Positions 1 through 5,191 of a stretch of 5,606 bases of DNA are shown here, one piece after another (the first letter of the stretch is position 1; every line of letters starts with the position of its first letter). The position numbers and the translations under genes were made by a program. Source of the DNA: Nanobdellota archaeon (GTDB lineage: Archaea; Nanobdellota; Nanobdellia; Woesearchaeales; GW2011-AR15); contig JAAXVZ010000036.1 of assembly GCA_013335235.1 (NCBI GenBank), positions 3,370-8,975 of the forward strand. Direction: 5' to 3'. The notes below the pieces were generated by a model that ran no database searches, was not told the origin of the DNA, and saw nothing but the letters and a program-made list of their open reading frames with translations.

Positions 1-667
1 GCATCATTGTGTTTGTCAGTATAAGCCTTCTTAATCCTAGGAAATCTGCGATTGTAAATTCTTGGCTGTGAAGGTCTTTTATCCCGAGGCCCTTCTCTTT
101 CAAGAACGCGTCAGGAAGCTTCCATCCATGGTAGTTTGTCCAAAGGACAGGTTTTTTAGTGGCTACAATATCTTCTAAGAAACCTTGCGTCGGAGGCATG
201 CTATAATCTTCTCCAAGATATACAATACCATCATGCCTGAATTCGTCTATCCTTGGCTTATAGTCTGCCATCTCTTTTACAGTGACATTCAGATTAAGAT
301 ATCTTTCAAGGAATCCTTTCAGTGCGTCAGCATTCTGGGAATCATGGTCCCTTCTTGAGTATACTAAAAGAAGCCTGTTCCCTGCCATGCTGCCTGGGTG
401 AGCGGTATACACCTTTTTTGCATCGAACTGCTCGAGATCAGATTGCCTCAGCTGCTCCTGTTCAATCAATCTCTCCAATCTCGCCTGTGCGTTTCTCGGC
501 TTGAAATCGTATGCTAGTTGAGGATATTCTTCGTATGCCTCTTGCGTCTGCTGCCTTGGGTTCAGCCATGAGGCAGAACCAGGTGCTAAGAAGGGAAGCG
601 CAGCTAGTCCAAAAAATCCGGCACCAGCTAATTTCAGGAAGTCCCTTCTTGATAATTTTGTTGTCAT
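1..667 (-). CDS. Tat-exported protein, DUF2334-like N-terminal region, partial
   Basis: The 222 visible codons run off the left edge, so the C-terminus is missing. The N-terminus is a textbook twin-arginine signal: S-R-R-D-F-L-K at residues 6-12, a hydrophobic stretch at about 13-28, and a plausible cleavage site after G-S-A (30-32). The protein should therefore leave the cell folded, possibly with a cofactor. A charged Gln/Glu-rich helical stretch (about 38-82) follows, then an alpha/beta segment: LLLVYSRRD (99-107), DGIVYLGEDY (146-155), and FLEDIVATKKPVLWTNYHGW (163-182). From memory of the family, this pattern (a strand ending YxGxxY..P, then FLxDvlat.kPVvWinYn.W) is what precedes the catalytic part of DUF2334 polysaccharide-deacetylase-like proteins; the catalytic part itself is not visible. 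The start overlaps the upstream stop as ATGA, with GGTG seven bases before it. The reading frame is uninterrupted. An exported but non-deacetylase protein remains possible. Confidence 0.85.
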   Translation of the reverse strand, partial: MTTKLSRRDFLKLAGAGFFGLAALPFLAPGSASWLNPRQQTQEAYEEYPQLAYDFKPRNAQARLERLIEQEQLRQSDLEQFDAKKVYTAHPGSMAGNRLLLVYSRRDHDSQNADALKGFLERYLNLNVTVKEMADYKPRIDEFRHDGIVYLGEDYSMPPTQGFLEDIVATKKPVLWTNYHGWKLPDAFLKEKGLGIKDLHSQEFTIADFLGLRRLILTNTMM

Positions 668-678
668 CCTCTTGCACC
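664..678 (-). promoter_or_regulatory. ATGA stop-start overlap with GGTG ribosome binding site
   Basis: The TGA of the nucleotidyltransferase (666-664) shares bases with the ATG of the Tat protein (667-665). GGTG at 678-675 lies seven bases before the ATG and can pair with the conserved 3' end of 16S rRNA. This fixes the start of the Tat protein and implies coupled translation. Confidence 0.75.
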
Positions 679-1422
679 CATCAAGCTCAAAGGCATTATA
701 TTTTCCTGTTTGACATAATCGCAAAATAGCCTGTATCTTTCAGGCGTGCCTACATCAAAGAACCTTTCGTCAGTTACAAAACCGCCAAATCTGCCTTCCT
801 TGATCAGCGAGGGATATAAATCTCCTAAGATAGTTGCGGCATTTCCCTCTGGAATAATATCAAGTACGCTCGTTTTAAAAGCAAGGAAACCGGTCTCTAC
901 ACCTGTTATCTCTCCTTTTGCGCCTTCCTTTGAGTAATCTGTAACAACCCCTCTCTTTGAGATCGCAACATTGGGGACTGTTGAAGACAGTTCATCTACG
1001 TTCCTGTATACAGCCATCTGGCCAAGCAGTCCTGGATTTGAATAGAATGAATCTAAAAAAGAATCAATAGGCACCGCCTGATAGACATCACCGCATACCA
1101 AGAGGAAATTTTCATCATCAATAAATCTCCCAGCCTGCTTGAGTATGGCACCAGGTGCTAATGTCTCTCCGCCTCCCTGGTACTTGATATTTATCCCAAA
1201 CTCTGAGCCATCTCCAAAATGCTCTTCAATCTTCTCCGCTTTATAGCCTGTGCAAAAGACATAGTCCCTTATCCCTTGCTTGTACAGGTTCCCTATTACA
1301 GTCTCCAGAAGAGGATACTTCTCTTCGTTAAATGGAACAGGCACCATCGGCTTTGGAATGTCTGGCCCGGTGATATCCCTGAGCCTGGTTCCGTATCCAC
1401 CGACTAGCATGACTGCCTTCAT
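664..1422 (-). CDS. Sugar-1-phosphate nucleotidyltransferase-like protein
   Basis: This 252-residue protein is full length for the short NTP-transferase family, which makes NDP-sugars from an NTP and a sugar-1-phosphate in the cytoplasm. The signature is clear: a leading strand and GGYGTRL (8-14), then PKPMVPV (23-29) for nucleotide binding. C-G-D-V (110-113) stands where the family has its metal-binding G-D motif, and G-V-E-T-G (174-178) and F-F-D-V-G-T-P-E-R-Y (221-230) match the sugar-binding and second metal site. The sugar and nucleotide cannot be read from the sequence; GDP-heptose/GDP-mannose-type (HddC-like) or dTDP-glucose-type enzymes are both candidates. There is no left-handed beta-helix acyltransferase domain. 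It is the middle gene of the operon: its ATG overlaps the stop of the metallo-hydrolase and its TGA overlaps the ATG of the Tat protein. It probably supplies an activated sugar for a surface glycan. Confidence 0.9.
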   Translation of the reverse strand: MKAVMLVGGYGTRLRDITGPDIPKPMVPVPFNEEKYPLLETVIGNLYKQGIRDYVFCTGYKAEKIEEHFGDGSEFGINIKYQGGGETLAPGAILKQAGRFIDDENFLLVCGDVYQAVPIDSFLDSFYSNPGLLGQMAVYRNVDELSSTVPNVAISKRGVVTDYSKEGAKGEITGVETGFLAFKTSVLDIIPEGNAATILGDLYPSLIKEGRFGGFVTDERFFDVGTPERYRLFCDYVKQENIMPLSLMGARG

Positions 1423-1433
1423 GACCTATCACC
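1419..1433 (-). promoter_or_regulatory. ATGA stop-start overlap with GGTGAT ribosome binding site
   Basis: The metallo-hydrolase stop (1421-1419) overlaps the nucleotidyltransferase ATG (1422-1420). GGTGAT at 1433-1428, five bases before the ATG, is a six-base match to the archaeal/bacterial Shine-Dalgarno consensus. It decides the start and implies translational coupling. Confidence 0.85.
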
Positions 1434-2438
1434 ATACATCTTCACAATAGGCCCGTTGGCCAATGATTCAGGGAATGCGTAAACTCTTCCATTTACTGTA
1501 CAATGTACCTCTGTGTCTTGTGCGGAATATCTTTCCCTTAGGGCTGATTCGATCTCTATTATGCGTGTCATAAGCTGGCTTCCGAAATGGGAGACAATCG
1601 CAGTCTTTGGTTTGACAGTGTCTATCAAATTGCAGGCGCCTGCGTAGCCAAGATGGTTCTTTACAGCGCCGAGCCTGAGTGTTTCGCCGTTTCCGCTTGA
1701 AGACGATAATCCAAGAGTATTAAGGTTCATCCAGAGCACATCGCATCCGATGAACTGCTCTGCAAATCCATCGAAATGCTGGCTGTCTCCTGTATAGCCT
1801 ATCCTTCCATAAGGTGTGTCTATCAAAAATCCGATGGCTTTTGGTGAATTATGCTGGCAGTATGTTGGAGAGACCGTGATGCCATCGCCGATATCCACGC
1901 TCTTTACAGTGTCTATCATTTTGCCGTCAAATCTCTCTACTTTCATGTCTTCAGGGTATAGGATGCTCACTTTTCCATTCTGCCATGCGACAGAAGGCAG
2001 TGAGAACCCGTAGCTCATAGACATCGGATCAGTATATGAGGCAAGAGTCGGGTTAACGAGGATATGCGGTCTTGAGTCAGCCAGATTCAGGTTCAGGGCG
2101 GCACTGACCATAGCGACAAGCTCGCCTGAGTGATCATCATGCGCGTGTGTGCAGAAAACATCTGTTGTCGTATAGGGATTGATATGTAGTGTACTGAGCA
2201 TCCTGAGCGTCCCTTGTCCGGGATCAATCTGGATATGCCTGTCTCCAGACGAGAGCCTGAATCCGCCTGTTGGGACAGCGTTTATCATATTGTCTACCCC
2301 GCTTGCGTTTCCAGTGCACAGGAGTTCAATCCCTGCTACAGATGCAGGAGCTTCAGGTTTTTTTATTGATTCTAGTAAGCGTGTATAATCTGCTACTTCA
2401 GAAGCAGCCATCTGTTCTTCTATATTCGTGAATTGCAT
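1419..2438 (-). CDS. Metallo-beta-lactamase-fold hydrolase
   Basis: A 339-residue MBL-fold enzyme with a complete-looking dinuclear metal site. T-H-A-H-D-D-H-S-G-E at 97-106 gives H98, H100, D102 and H103; C-Q-H-N supplies H196; Y-T-G-D-S supplies D218; and V-S-H-F-G (282-286) or N-H-L-G-Y (261-265) supplies the last histidine. The first strand of the fold (I-E-L-L-C-T-G-N, 37-44) comes after about 35 helical residues, and the layout is closest to the RNase Z/PhnP-like branch of the superfamily. The substrate is not evident: a phosphodiester is typical for that branch, but RNA, a nucleotide or a glycan intermediate are all possible. It has no signal peptide, so it should act in the cytoplasm. 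It is the first gene of the operon with the nucleotidyltransferase and the Tat protein. The start at 2438 is supported by GGTGG four bases upstream (2443-2447); the earlier ATG at 2449 is out of frame. Confidence 0.9.
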   Translation of the reverse strand: MQFTNIEEQMAASEVADYTRLLESIKKPEAPASVAGIELLCTGNASGVDNMINAVPTGGFRLSSGDRHIQIDPGQGTLRMLSTLHINPYTTTDVFCTHAHDDHSGELVAMVSAALNLNLADSRPHILVNPTLASYTDPMSMSYGFSLPSVAWQNGKVSILYPEDMKVERFDGKMIDTVKSVDIGDGITVSPTYCQHNSPKAIGFLIDTPYGRIGYTGDSQHFDGFAEQFIGCDVLWMNLNTLGLSSSSGNGETLRLGAVKNHLGYAGACNLIDTVKPKTAIVSHFGSQLMTRIIEIESALRERYSAQDTEVHCTVNGRVYAFPESLANGPIVKMYGDRS

Positions 2439-2494
2439 TTTTCCACCATGGATCCTATTGGATTATCTGAATAACTTCTTGGAAGATTTGGTCC

Positions 2495-2502
2495 TATATA
2501 AA
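2495..2502 (-). promoter_or_regulatory. Candidate archaeal TATA box of the three-gene operon
   Basis: On the minus strand the bases read TTTATATA, very close to the archaeal TATA consensus, with TAACA just upstream as a possible TFB recognition element. Transcription would start about 26 bases on, near 2472, leaving a leader of about 34 bases that includes the GGTGG site before the ATG at 2438. Unlike the other promoters here, this one implies a leadered mRNA. Confidence 0.55.
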
Positions 2503-2558
2503 TGTTACCACTAATGCGTAATAAAATATTTAATTAGAAGTTTTACGTGTCTTTTTTT

Positions 2559-2577
2559 AATAATAAAGAATATTATT
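2559..2577. repeat. Short AT-only inverted repeat
   Basis: AATAATA (2559-2565) and TATTATT (2571-2577) are perfect reverse complements around a 5-base loop. It sits about 57 bases upstream of the candidate operon TATA box on the minus strand. It may be a regulator site or just low-complexity sequence. Confidence 0.3.
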
Positions 2578-2592
2578 TAGTATATAAATTAA

Positions 2593-2617
2593 ATAACAAA
2601 AACAAATTTTTTGTTAT
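2593..2617 (-). terminator. AT-rich inverted repeat downstream of the exonuclease, possible terminator
   Basis: Two perfect 10-base arms (ATAACAAAAA at 2593-2602 and TTTTTGTTAT at 2608-2617) flank a 5-base loop. It lies 47 bases past the exonuclease stop. On the minus strand the transcript through it contains T-rich runs (TTTTTGTTATTTAATTTATA), the kind of signal archaeal polymerase terminates on. The stem is weak because it is nearly all A-T, so the T runs may matter more than the hairpin; a dimeric regulator site is the alternative. Confidence 0.4.
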
Positions 2618-2663
2618 AAGAAACACAAAATTAGCATATCAACAAGTCACTGACAAGCTTTCC

Positions 2664-3368
2664 TTAAAATTCACTGTAGCTCATCTCCATCAGGAATTTT
2701 AAGTTCTCTATATCTTCTATATTGTACTGGATGAGCTTTTTCAATGCTCCGTTGTCGCCGTTCTTGTATTTATACCATAAGCGTACAGCCTGGAAGCCGT
2801 CCATGCCATCTGTCTCTTCGCTTCTCTTTATCCCAAGCTCTTTCTCAATCCTTTTCAGGCCACCTGTATAGCCTAGGCTTTTTAGGACAAACCGCAAATC
2901 AGCATGAAGATGTGGCAGCCTGACATGAGGCATCTTTGCCCGAATAAATGGGACATCGAACATGTATCCGTTAAAAGTCACCATGAATTCATACTTCTTT
3001 ATCTCTTCCTGGAACTCATCCATGTTTTTCCCATCTATGAATACTTTTGATTGTGTTCCATTATATACTCCTATCATTGTCAGCGTGTGGTAATCTCTTG
3101 AGAGCCCTGTTGTTTCTATATCAAGGAAGCAGCACTTGTCCATGAAATCAGGGTATGCTCTCCAATGATGCCTGTGCAGCATGTGATTTGCGAAGAACAT
3201 TGAGTCTTTCTGGCTGAGCCGTTCCTTTGATTCTAGGATGTGCTCTTTTGCTTTTGCATCTTTTGAATGTGCGATAAACTCATCCCATGTCATGATCTTG
3301 CCCTTCCAAAGAGCCTCTTCGCTATTTTCAGAATAGCCGGGGATGTGCAAGAAAGTGTTCTGCAGCAT
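2664..3368 (-). CDS. YprB-like RNase H-fold 3'-5' exonuclease
   Basis: A 234-residue protein of the YprB/RNase_H_2 branch of the DEDD exonucleases (COG3359 type). All four acidic positions can be seen: D83 and E85 in F-L-D-I-E-T-T-G-L (81-89), D138 in F-N-G-Y-M-F-D-V-P-F (132-141), and D219 in Q-Y-N-I-E-D-I-E-N-L (214-223), with Y215 as the DEDDy tyrosine. The N-terminus (NTFLHIPG at 4-11, then LWKGKIMTWDEF at 20-31) matches the short helical segment that opens archaeal members, which supports the start at 3368. The family is expected to trim single-stranded nucleic acid, but its in vivo substrate is poorly known. It has no signal peptide and should be cytoplasmic. It is transcribed away from the four-cysteine protein gene, and there is only a weak AGG before its ATG, so a leaderless transcript is likely. 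Confidence 0.9.
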   Translation of the reverse strand: MLQNTFLHIPGYSENSEEALWKGKIMTWDEFIAHSKDAKAKEHILESKERLSQKDSMFFANHMLHRHHWRAYPDFMDKCCFLDIETTGLSRDYHTLTMIGVYNGTQSKVFIDGKNMDEFQEEIKKYEFMVTFNGYMFDVPFIRAKMPHVRLPHLHADLRFVLKSLGYTGGLKRIEKELGIKRSEETDGMDGFQAVRLWYKYKNGDNGALKKLIQYNIEDIENLKFLMEMSYSEF

Positions 3369-3392
3369 GTGTCCTGAAAAAATTATAGCTGG

Positions 3393-3399
3393 TTAAATA
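3393..3399 (-). promoter_or_regulatory. Candidate TATA box of the exonuclease gene
   Basis: TATTTAA on the minus strand is centred about 28 bases before the exonuclease ATG at 3368. That spacing would put the transcript start at or next to the start codon, which agrees with the lack of a good Shine-Dalgarno site. Confidence 0.45.
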
Positions 3400-3412
3400 G
3401 TTATGCAAAGTC

Positions 3413-3419
3413 TTAATAA
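3413..3419 (+). promoter_or_regulatory. Candidate TATA box of the four-cysteine protein gene
   Basis: TTAATAA is centred 26 bases before the ATG at 3442. No Shine-Dalgarno sequence precedes that ATG (the upstream bases are A/C/T rich), so a leaderless transcript is the simplest reading. TTAAATA at 3393-3399 is an alternative that would leave a leader of about 20 bases. Confidence 0.45.
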
Positions 3420-3441
3420 CAAACCAAAAATCCAATAATCC

Positions 3442-3627
3442 ATGGGAAGATCACCTAGCCATAAGAAAGAGCATGTCTCTGTCCCTAAATGGGCAAAAGA
3501 GCAGGAGTCCTTTTCCAGGGGGAAGAGATACCCGGGATGCAGAGGGACATTTCCTGACTGCCCAGAAGAGATAAAGCCTGACGCTGTAGCAGACCAGTGC
3601 AAGCTGTGTCCGTTATACAAGGCATGA
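3442..3627 (+). CDS. Small four-cysteine (zinc-ribbon-like) protein
   Basis: A 61-residue basic, cysteine-containing protein. After a polar N-terminus with W17 in VPKWAKEQESF (14-24), it has four cysteines: C33 in PGCRGTFPDCP (31-41), C40, C53 and C56 in Q-C-K-L-C-P-L-Y (52-59). The C-x6-C ... C-x2-C spacing suggests one zinc site. I do not recognise a named family, though small proteins ending in a CxxCPxY motif are common in archaeal genomes, and their role is unknown to me. I chose it over the overlapping 79-codon frame on the other strand because its composition looks like a real protein, it has a TATA-like box at the right distance, and it leads by ATGA overlap into the next frames towards dus. 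It may bind RNA or assist tRNA modification; that is inference from position only. Confidence 0.72.
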   Translation: MGRSPSHKKEHVSVPKWAKEQESFSRGKRYPGCRGTFPDCPEEIKPDAVADQCKLCPLYKA

Positions 3628-3677
3628 GGCAAGGAATAAAGCGCGATACGCTTCTTGATAGGGGGTCCCTTTCATGA
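3624..3677 (+). CDS. 17-codon mini-ORF bridging two genes by ATGA overlaps
   Basis: The frame reads MRQGIKRDTLLDRGSLS and then stops. Its ATG (3624-3626) overlaps the TGA of the four-cysteine gene (3625-3627), and its own TGA (3675-3677) overlaps the ATG of the dihydrouridine synthase (3674-3676). It therefore exactly fills the 46-base gap between the two genes. Ribosomes finishing the first gene could pass through it and reach dus by re-initiation. The peptide itself has no recognisable function and may be only a coupling device or a coincidence. A weak AAGG lies two bases before its ATG, which is too close to be a good ribosome binding site. Confidence 0.35.
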   Translation: MRQGIKRDTLLDRGSLS

Positions 3678-4456
3678 TTCTGATGCTGGCACCGATTGAG
3701 GCGATGACTGACTCTGCCTTCAGGAAACTATGCTTTATGCTCGGATGCGACCTCACTATGACTGAGATGGTGAGGATAAACGCCCTTGCGTCAGGAGAAG
3801 AGCATGCTCTTGCAAAAACAAAATTAATTGATGATACTCCGACTCAGGTCCAGATAGTCGGTTCAAGCGAGGAAGCTCTCTCTGTTTTCTTGAAGGAGTA
3901 TATTCCTGGACCAGGTTTTTCAGGGATCAACATAAACCTCGGATGCCCAAATCCGATGATAATCCAGCTTGGGGCAGGCGCAGCCTTAGTCAAACGGACA
4001 TCTAAAGTGAAGAGGATGGTCGAGATGATAAAAGCAAGGGGATTTCCAGTCTCAGTGAAGATGAGGCTTGGCGCAAACCAGCTGGAGAAAGATAGCAAGG
4101 TATATCTTAGGCTGATCAATGAGGTTGACGCAGATTTTTTTGTAGTACATGCAAGGCACGGGAAACAGACCTACCAGGAGCCAGCAGATTTCTCAGTATA
4201 TCCTGAGTGCATAAAGACAGGCAAGAAGATAGTTGCGAATGGAGATATCAAGACCAAGGCACAGGTCGATTCTCTTGAGAAGATGGGAGCTTATGGCGTC
4301 ATGATCGGAAGGGCAGCGATAGAGAATCCGGGTATCTTCTCGAGCCTGAAGGGAAAATCGACAGGGATAGATATCAGGGAGACGTATATGGAACTGTCTG
4401 CCAATTCTGTTCCGAAGTACAGGAATAATGTGCTGAGAAGGATGACGCAATTCTAA
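3674..4456 (+). CDS. dus: tRNA-dihydrouridine synthase (Dus family)
   Basis: This FMN enzyme reduces uridines in tRNA to dihydrouridine using NADPH. The 260 residues form the TIM barrel with family motifs in order: LAPIEAMTDSAFRKLC (5-20), T-E-M-V (30-33), N-L-G-C-P-N-P (88-94) with the catalytic cysteine C91, S-V-K-M-R-L-G (127-133) with K129, V-V-H-A-R (157-161) for FMN and substrate binding, V-A-N-G-D-I (187-192), and G-V-M-I-G-R-A (208-214) for phosphate binding. The start at 3674 has GGGGG at 3661-3665, eight bases upstream; the Met at codon 4 (3683) is a weaker alternative. The C-terminal helical part (about 234-260) is short, and the frame reads on after the TAA with plausible coding sequence (see the next entry), so the protein may be truncated by about 18 residues. 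The subfamily (which U position is modified) cannot be told from this sequence. Confidence 0.93.
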   Translation: MILMLAPIEAMTDSAFRKLCFMLGCDLTMTEMVRINALASGEEHALAKTKLIDDTPTQVQIVGSSEEALSVFLKEYIPGPGFSGININLGCPNPMIIQLGAGAALVKRTSKVKRMVEMIKARGFPVSVKMRLGANQLEKDSKVYLRLINEVDADFFVVHARHGKQTYQEPADFSVYPECIKTGKKIVANGDIKTKAQVDSLEKMGAYGVMIGRAAIENPGIFSSLKGKSTGIDIRETYMELSANSVPKYRNNVLRRMTQF

Positions 4457-4510
4457 GTTGGTGCGATCAAGTACGCACGCAAGGTTGTGAGGACGGAGGA
4501 CGCAGATTAA
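4457..4510 (+). other. In-frame continuation of dus after its TAA stop
   Basis: Read in the same frame as dus, the bases after the TAA at 4454-4456 encode VGAIKYARKVVRTEDAD and then a second TAA at 4508-4510. Together with the preceding RRMTQF this resembles the C-terminal helix of Dus proteins, where an aromatic-Leu/Thr-x-G segment is followed by A..lR.ki...t.ed. A single change, TTA (Leu) to TAA, would explain the stop. Nonsense mutation, sequencing or assembly error, or a naturally shorter protein are the options. TAA is not used for selenocysteine or pyrrolysine, so recoding by those routes is unlikely. Confidence 0.5.
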
Positions 4511-4518
4511 ACCTGTGA

Positions 4519-4532
4519 GATTCGCAAGAATC
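4519..4532. terminator. Small hairpin with GCAA tetraloop between convergent genes
   Basis: GATTC (4519-4523), loop GCAA (4524-4527) and GAATC (4528-4532) form a perfect 5-base-pair stem closed by a GNRA-class loop. It lies between the end of dus and the end of the convergent membrane-protein gene, so it could help end both transcripts. No long T run follows on the plus strand, which keeps confidence low. Confidence 0.35.
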
Positions 4533-4552
4533 AAATCAACTATTGTCTGGAA

Positions 4553-5038
4553 TCACAACCCAAAGAAACTAGATCTGAATAAATAATACAGTAATAAAAA
4601 AATAATAACGAAGAAGAAGGAAGAAAAAATAGCATTTGGGAACACAAATAAATTAGCTATTGAATTATTTAGTGTAAACTGTCCTATATATGGTCTAAAA
4701 TTAGCGACATAAATATGTATAATCTTCTTAGTATCCATTATCTTAAAAAACATTAATCCTGCTATTATAAGGACCAATATATCTACAAACAGCAGAACTT
4801 GATTAAGTTGGTGAATCCAATACGCCATAATTGGTATTCCAACCAGGCTCCAATGTTGATATGCACCATTATCAATAATAATTTCAAAACTCTTTTCTGA
4901 CAATAAGCGCCTTTTGACTAAATTATAAGGCTCTTTGTATATTTTTTCCCAGCCAATAAAATAAAACAATAATCCTTGTTGAATAATATATATACCTACA
5001 AATAAAATTACGTCGTCAATTGTAGGATAGGCAATCAT
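4553..5038 (-). CDS. Hypothetical AT-rich membrane protein, about four TM segments
   Basis: A 161-residue hydrophobic protein that I do not recognise. Likely membrane segments are at about 8-30 (D-V-I-L-F-V-G-I-Y-I-I...F-I-G-W), 64-76, 79-100 (Q-V-L-L-F-V-D-I-L-V-L-I-I-A-G) and 129-154 (N-L-F-V-F-P to F-L-L-L-Y-Y-L-F). A basic loop (K42-R44 region, VKRRLL) follows the first segment. By the positive-inside rule it is probably cytoplasmic, with a second charged loop (DTKK, 102-105). No signal peptide cleavage site or catalytic motif is visible. The coding sequence is clearly more AT-rich than its neighbours: 4561-4620 has 14 G+C in 60 bases, against 29 in 4021-4080 of dus. It runs convergently to dus. 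A TATA-like box sits 26 bases before the ATG and no Shine-Dalgarno site is present. It could be recently acquired DNA. Confidence 0.72.
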   Translation of the reverse strand: MIAYPTIDDVILFVGIYIIQQGLLFYFIGWEKIYKEPYNLVKRRLLSEKSFEIIIDNGAYQHWSLVGIPIMAYWIHQLNQVLLFVDILVLIIAGLMFFKIMDTKKIIHIYVANFRPYIGQFTLNNSIANLFVFPNAIFSSFFFVIIFLLLYYLFRSSFFGL

Positions 5039-5060
5039 ACTAATAGATATTCTACGCTAA

Positions 5061-5068
5061 TATTAAAA
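5061..5068 (-). promoter_or_regulatory. Candidate TATA box of the membrane-protein gene
   Basis: TTTTAATA on the minus strand is centred about 26 bases before the ATG at 5038, which fits a leaderless transcript. There is no GGTG/GGAG-type site between the box and the ATG. Confidence 0.45.
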
Positions 5069-5161
5069 GTTGCCCTAGCCAGCAATTCCAAACGAAATAA
5101 CTTGGTTTTAATTGAGTAATATGTTACAGACACCTTTCTGTTCCACTAGACAATCGTGAGC

Positions 5162-5169
5162 TATTTAAA
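5162..5169 (+). promoter_or_regulatory. Candidate TATA box of the PD-(D/E)XK nuclease gene
   Basis: TATTTAAA is centred about 26 bases before the ATG at 5192, again the spacing expected for a leaderless mRNA. This favours 5192 over the in-frame ATG at 5198 as the start. Between this box and the box at 5061-5068 (about 95 bases) I see nothing recognisable. Confidence 0.5.
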
Positions 5170-5191
5170 CTAGCAAACTAATTGGTATCAG

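Larger units (their letters stand above)
2439..2663 (-). other. AT-rich intergenic spacer between exonuclease and metallo-hydrolase operon
   Basis: This gene-free spacer is strikingly AT-rich. On the minus strand it should carry the end of the exonuclease transcript and the promoter of the three-gene operon. It holds a TATA-like box near 2498 and two perfect AT-only or nearly AT-only inverted repeats (2559-2577 and 2593-2617). It also has a run of seven T on the plus strand at 2552-2558. I see no open reading frame of convincing character or RNA gene in it. Confidence 0.7.

Noticed and set aside
462..677. 71-codon minus-strand ORF beginning MQEDDNKIIKK
   Set aside because: It overlaps the Tat protein in another frame. 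The competing frame starts with a perfect Tat signal, has an ATGA overlap with the upstream gene and stays open to the window edge.
322..729. Plus-strand ORFs at 322-504 and 511-729
   Set aside because: They lie opposite the Tat protein and the end of the nucleotidyltransferase; their composition is non-protein-like and neither has a promoter or ribosome binding site.
3393..3632. 79-codon minus-strand ORF opposite the four-cysteine gene
   Set aside because: It would cross the divergent promoter region and has low-quality composition; the plus-strand frame has ordered cysteine pairs, promoter spacing and ATGA linkage.
3844..4119. 91-codon minus-strand ORF inside dus
   Set aside because: It is antisense to the catalytic-cysteine region of Dus, without independent support.
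4454..4456. Recoding of the dus TAA as selenocysteine or pyrrolysine
   Set aside because: Those amino acids use TGA and TAG; TAA has no known equivalent in archaea, so mutation, error or a natural end is preferred.
4193..4534. 113-codon minus-strand ORF opposite the end of dus
   Set aside because: It is antisense to strong Dus motifs (ANGD, GVMIGRA) and has no recognisable features; it is open only because of codon bias on the other strand.
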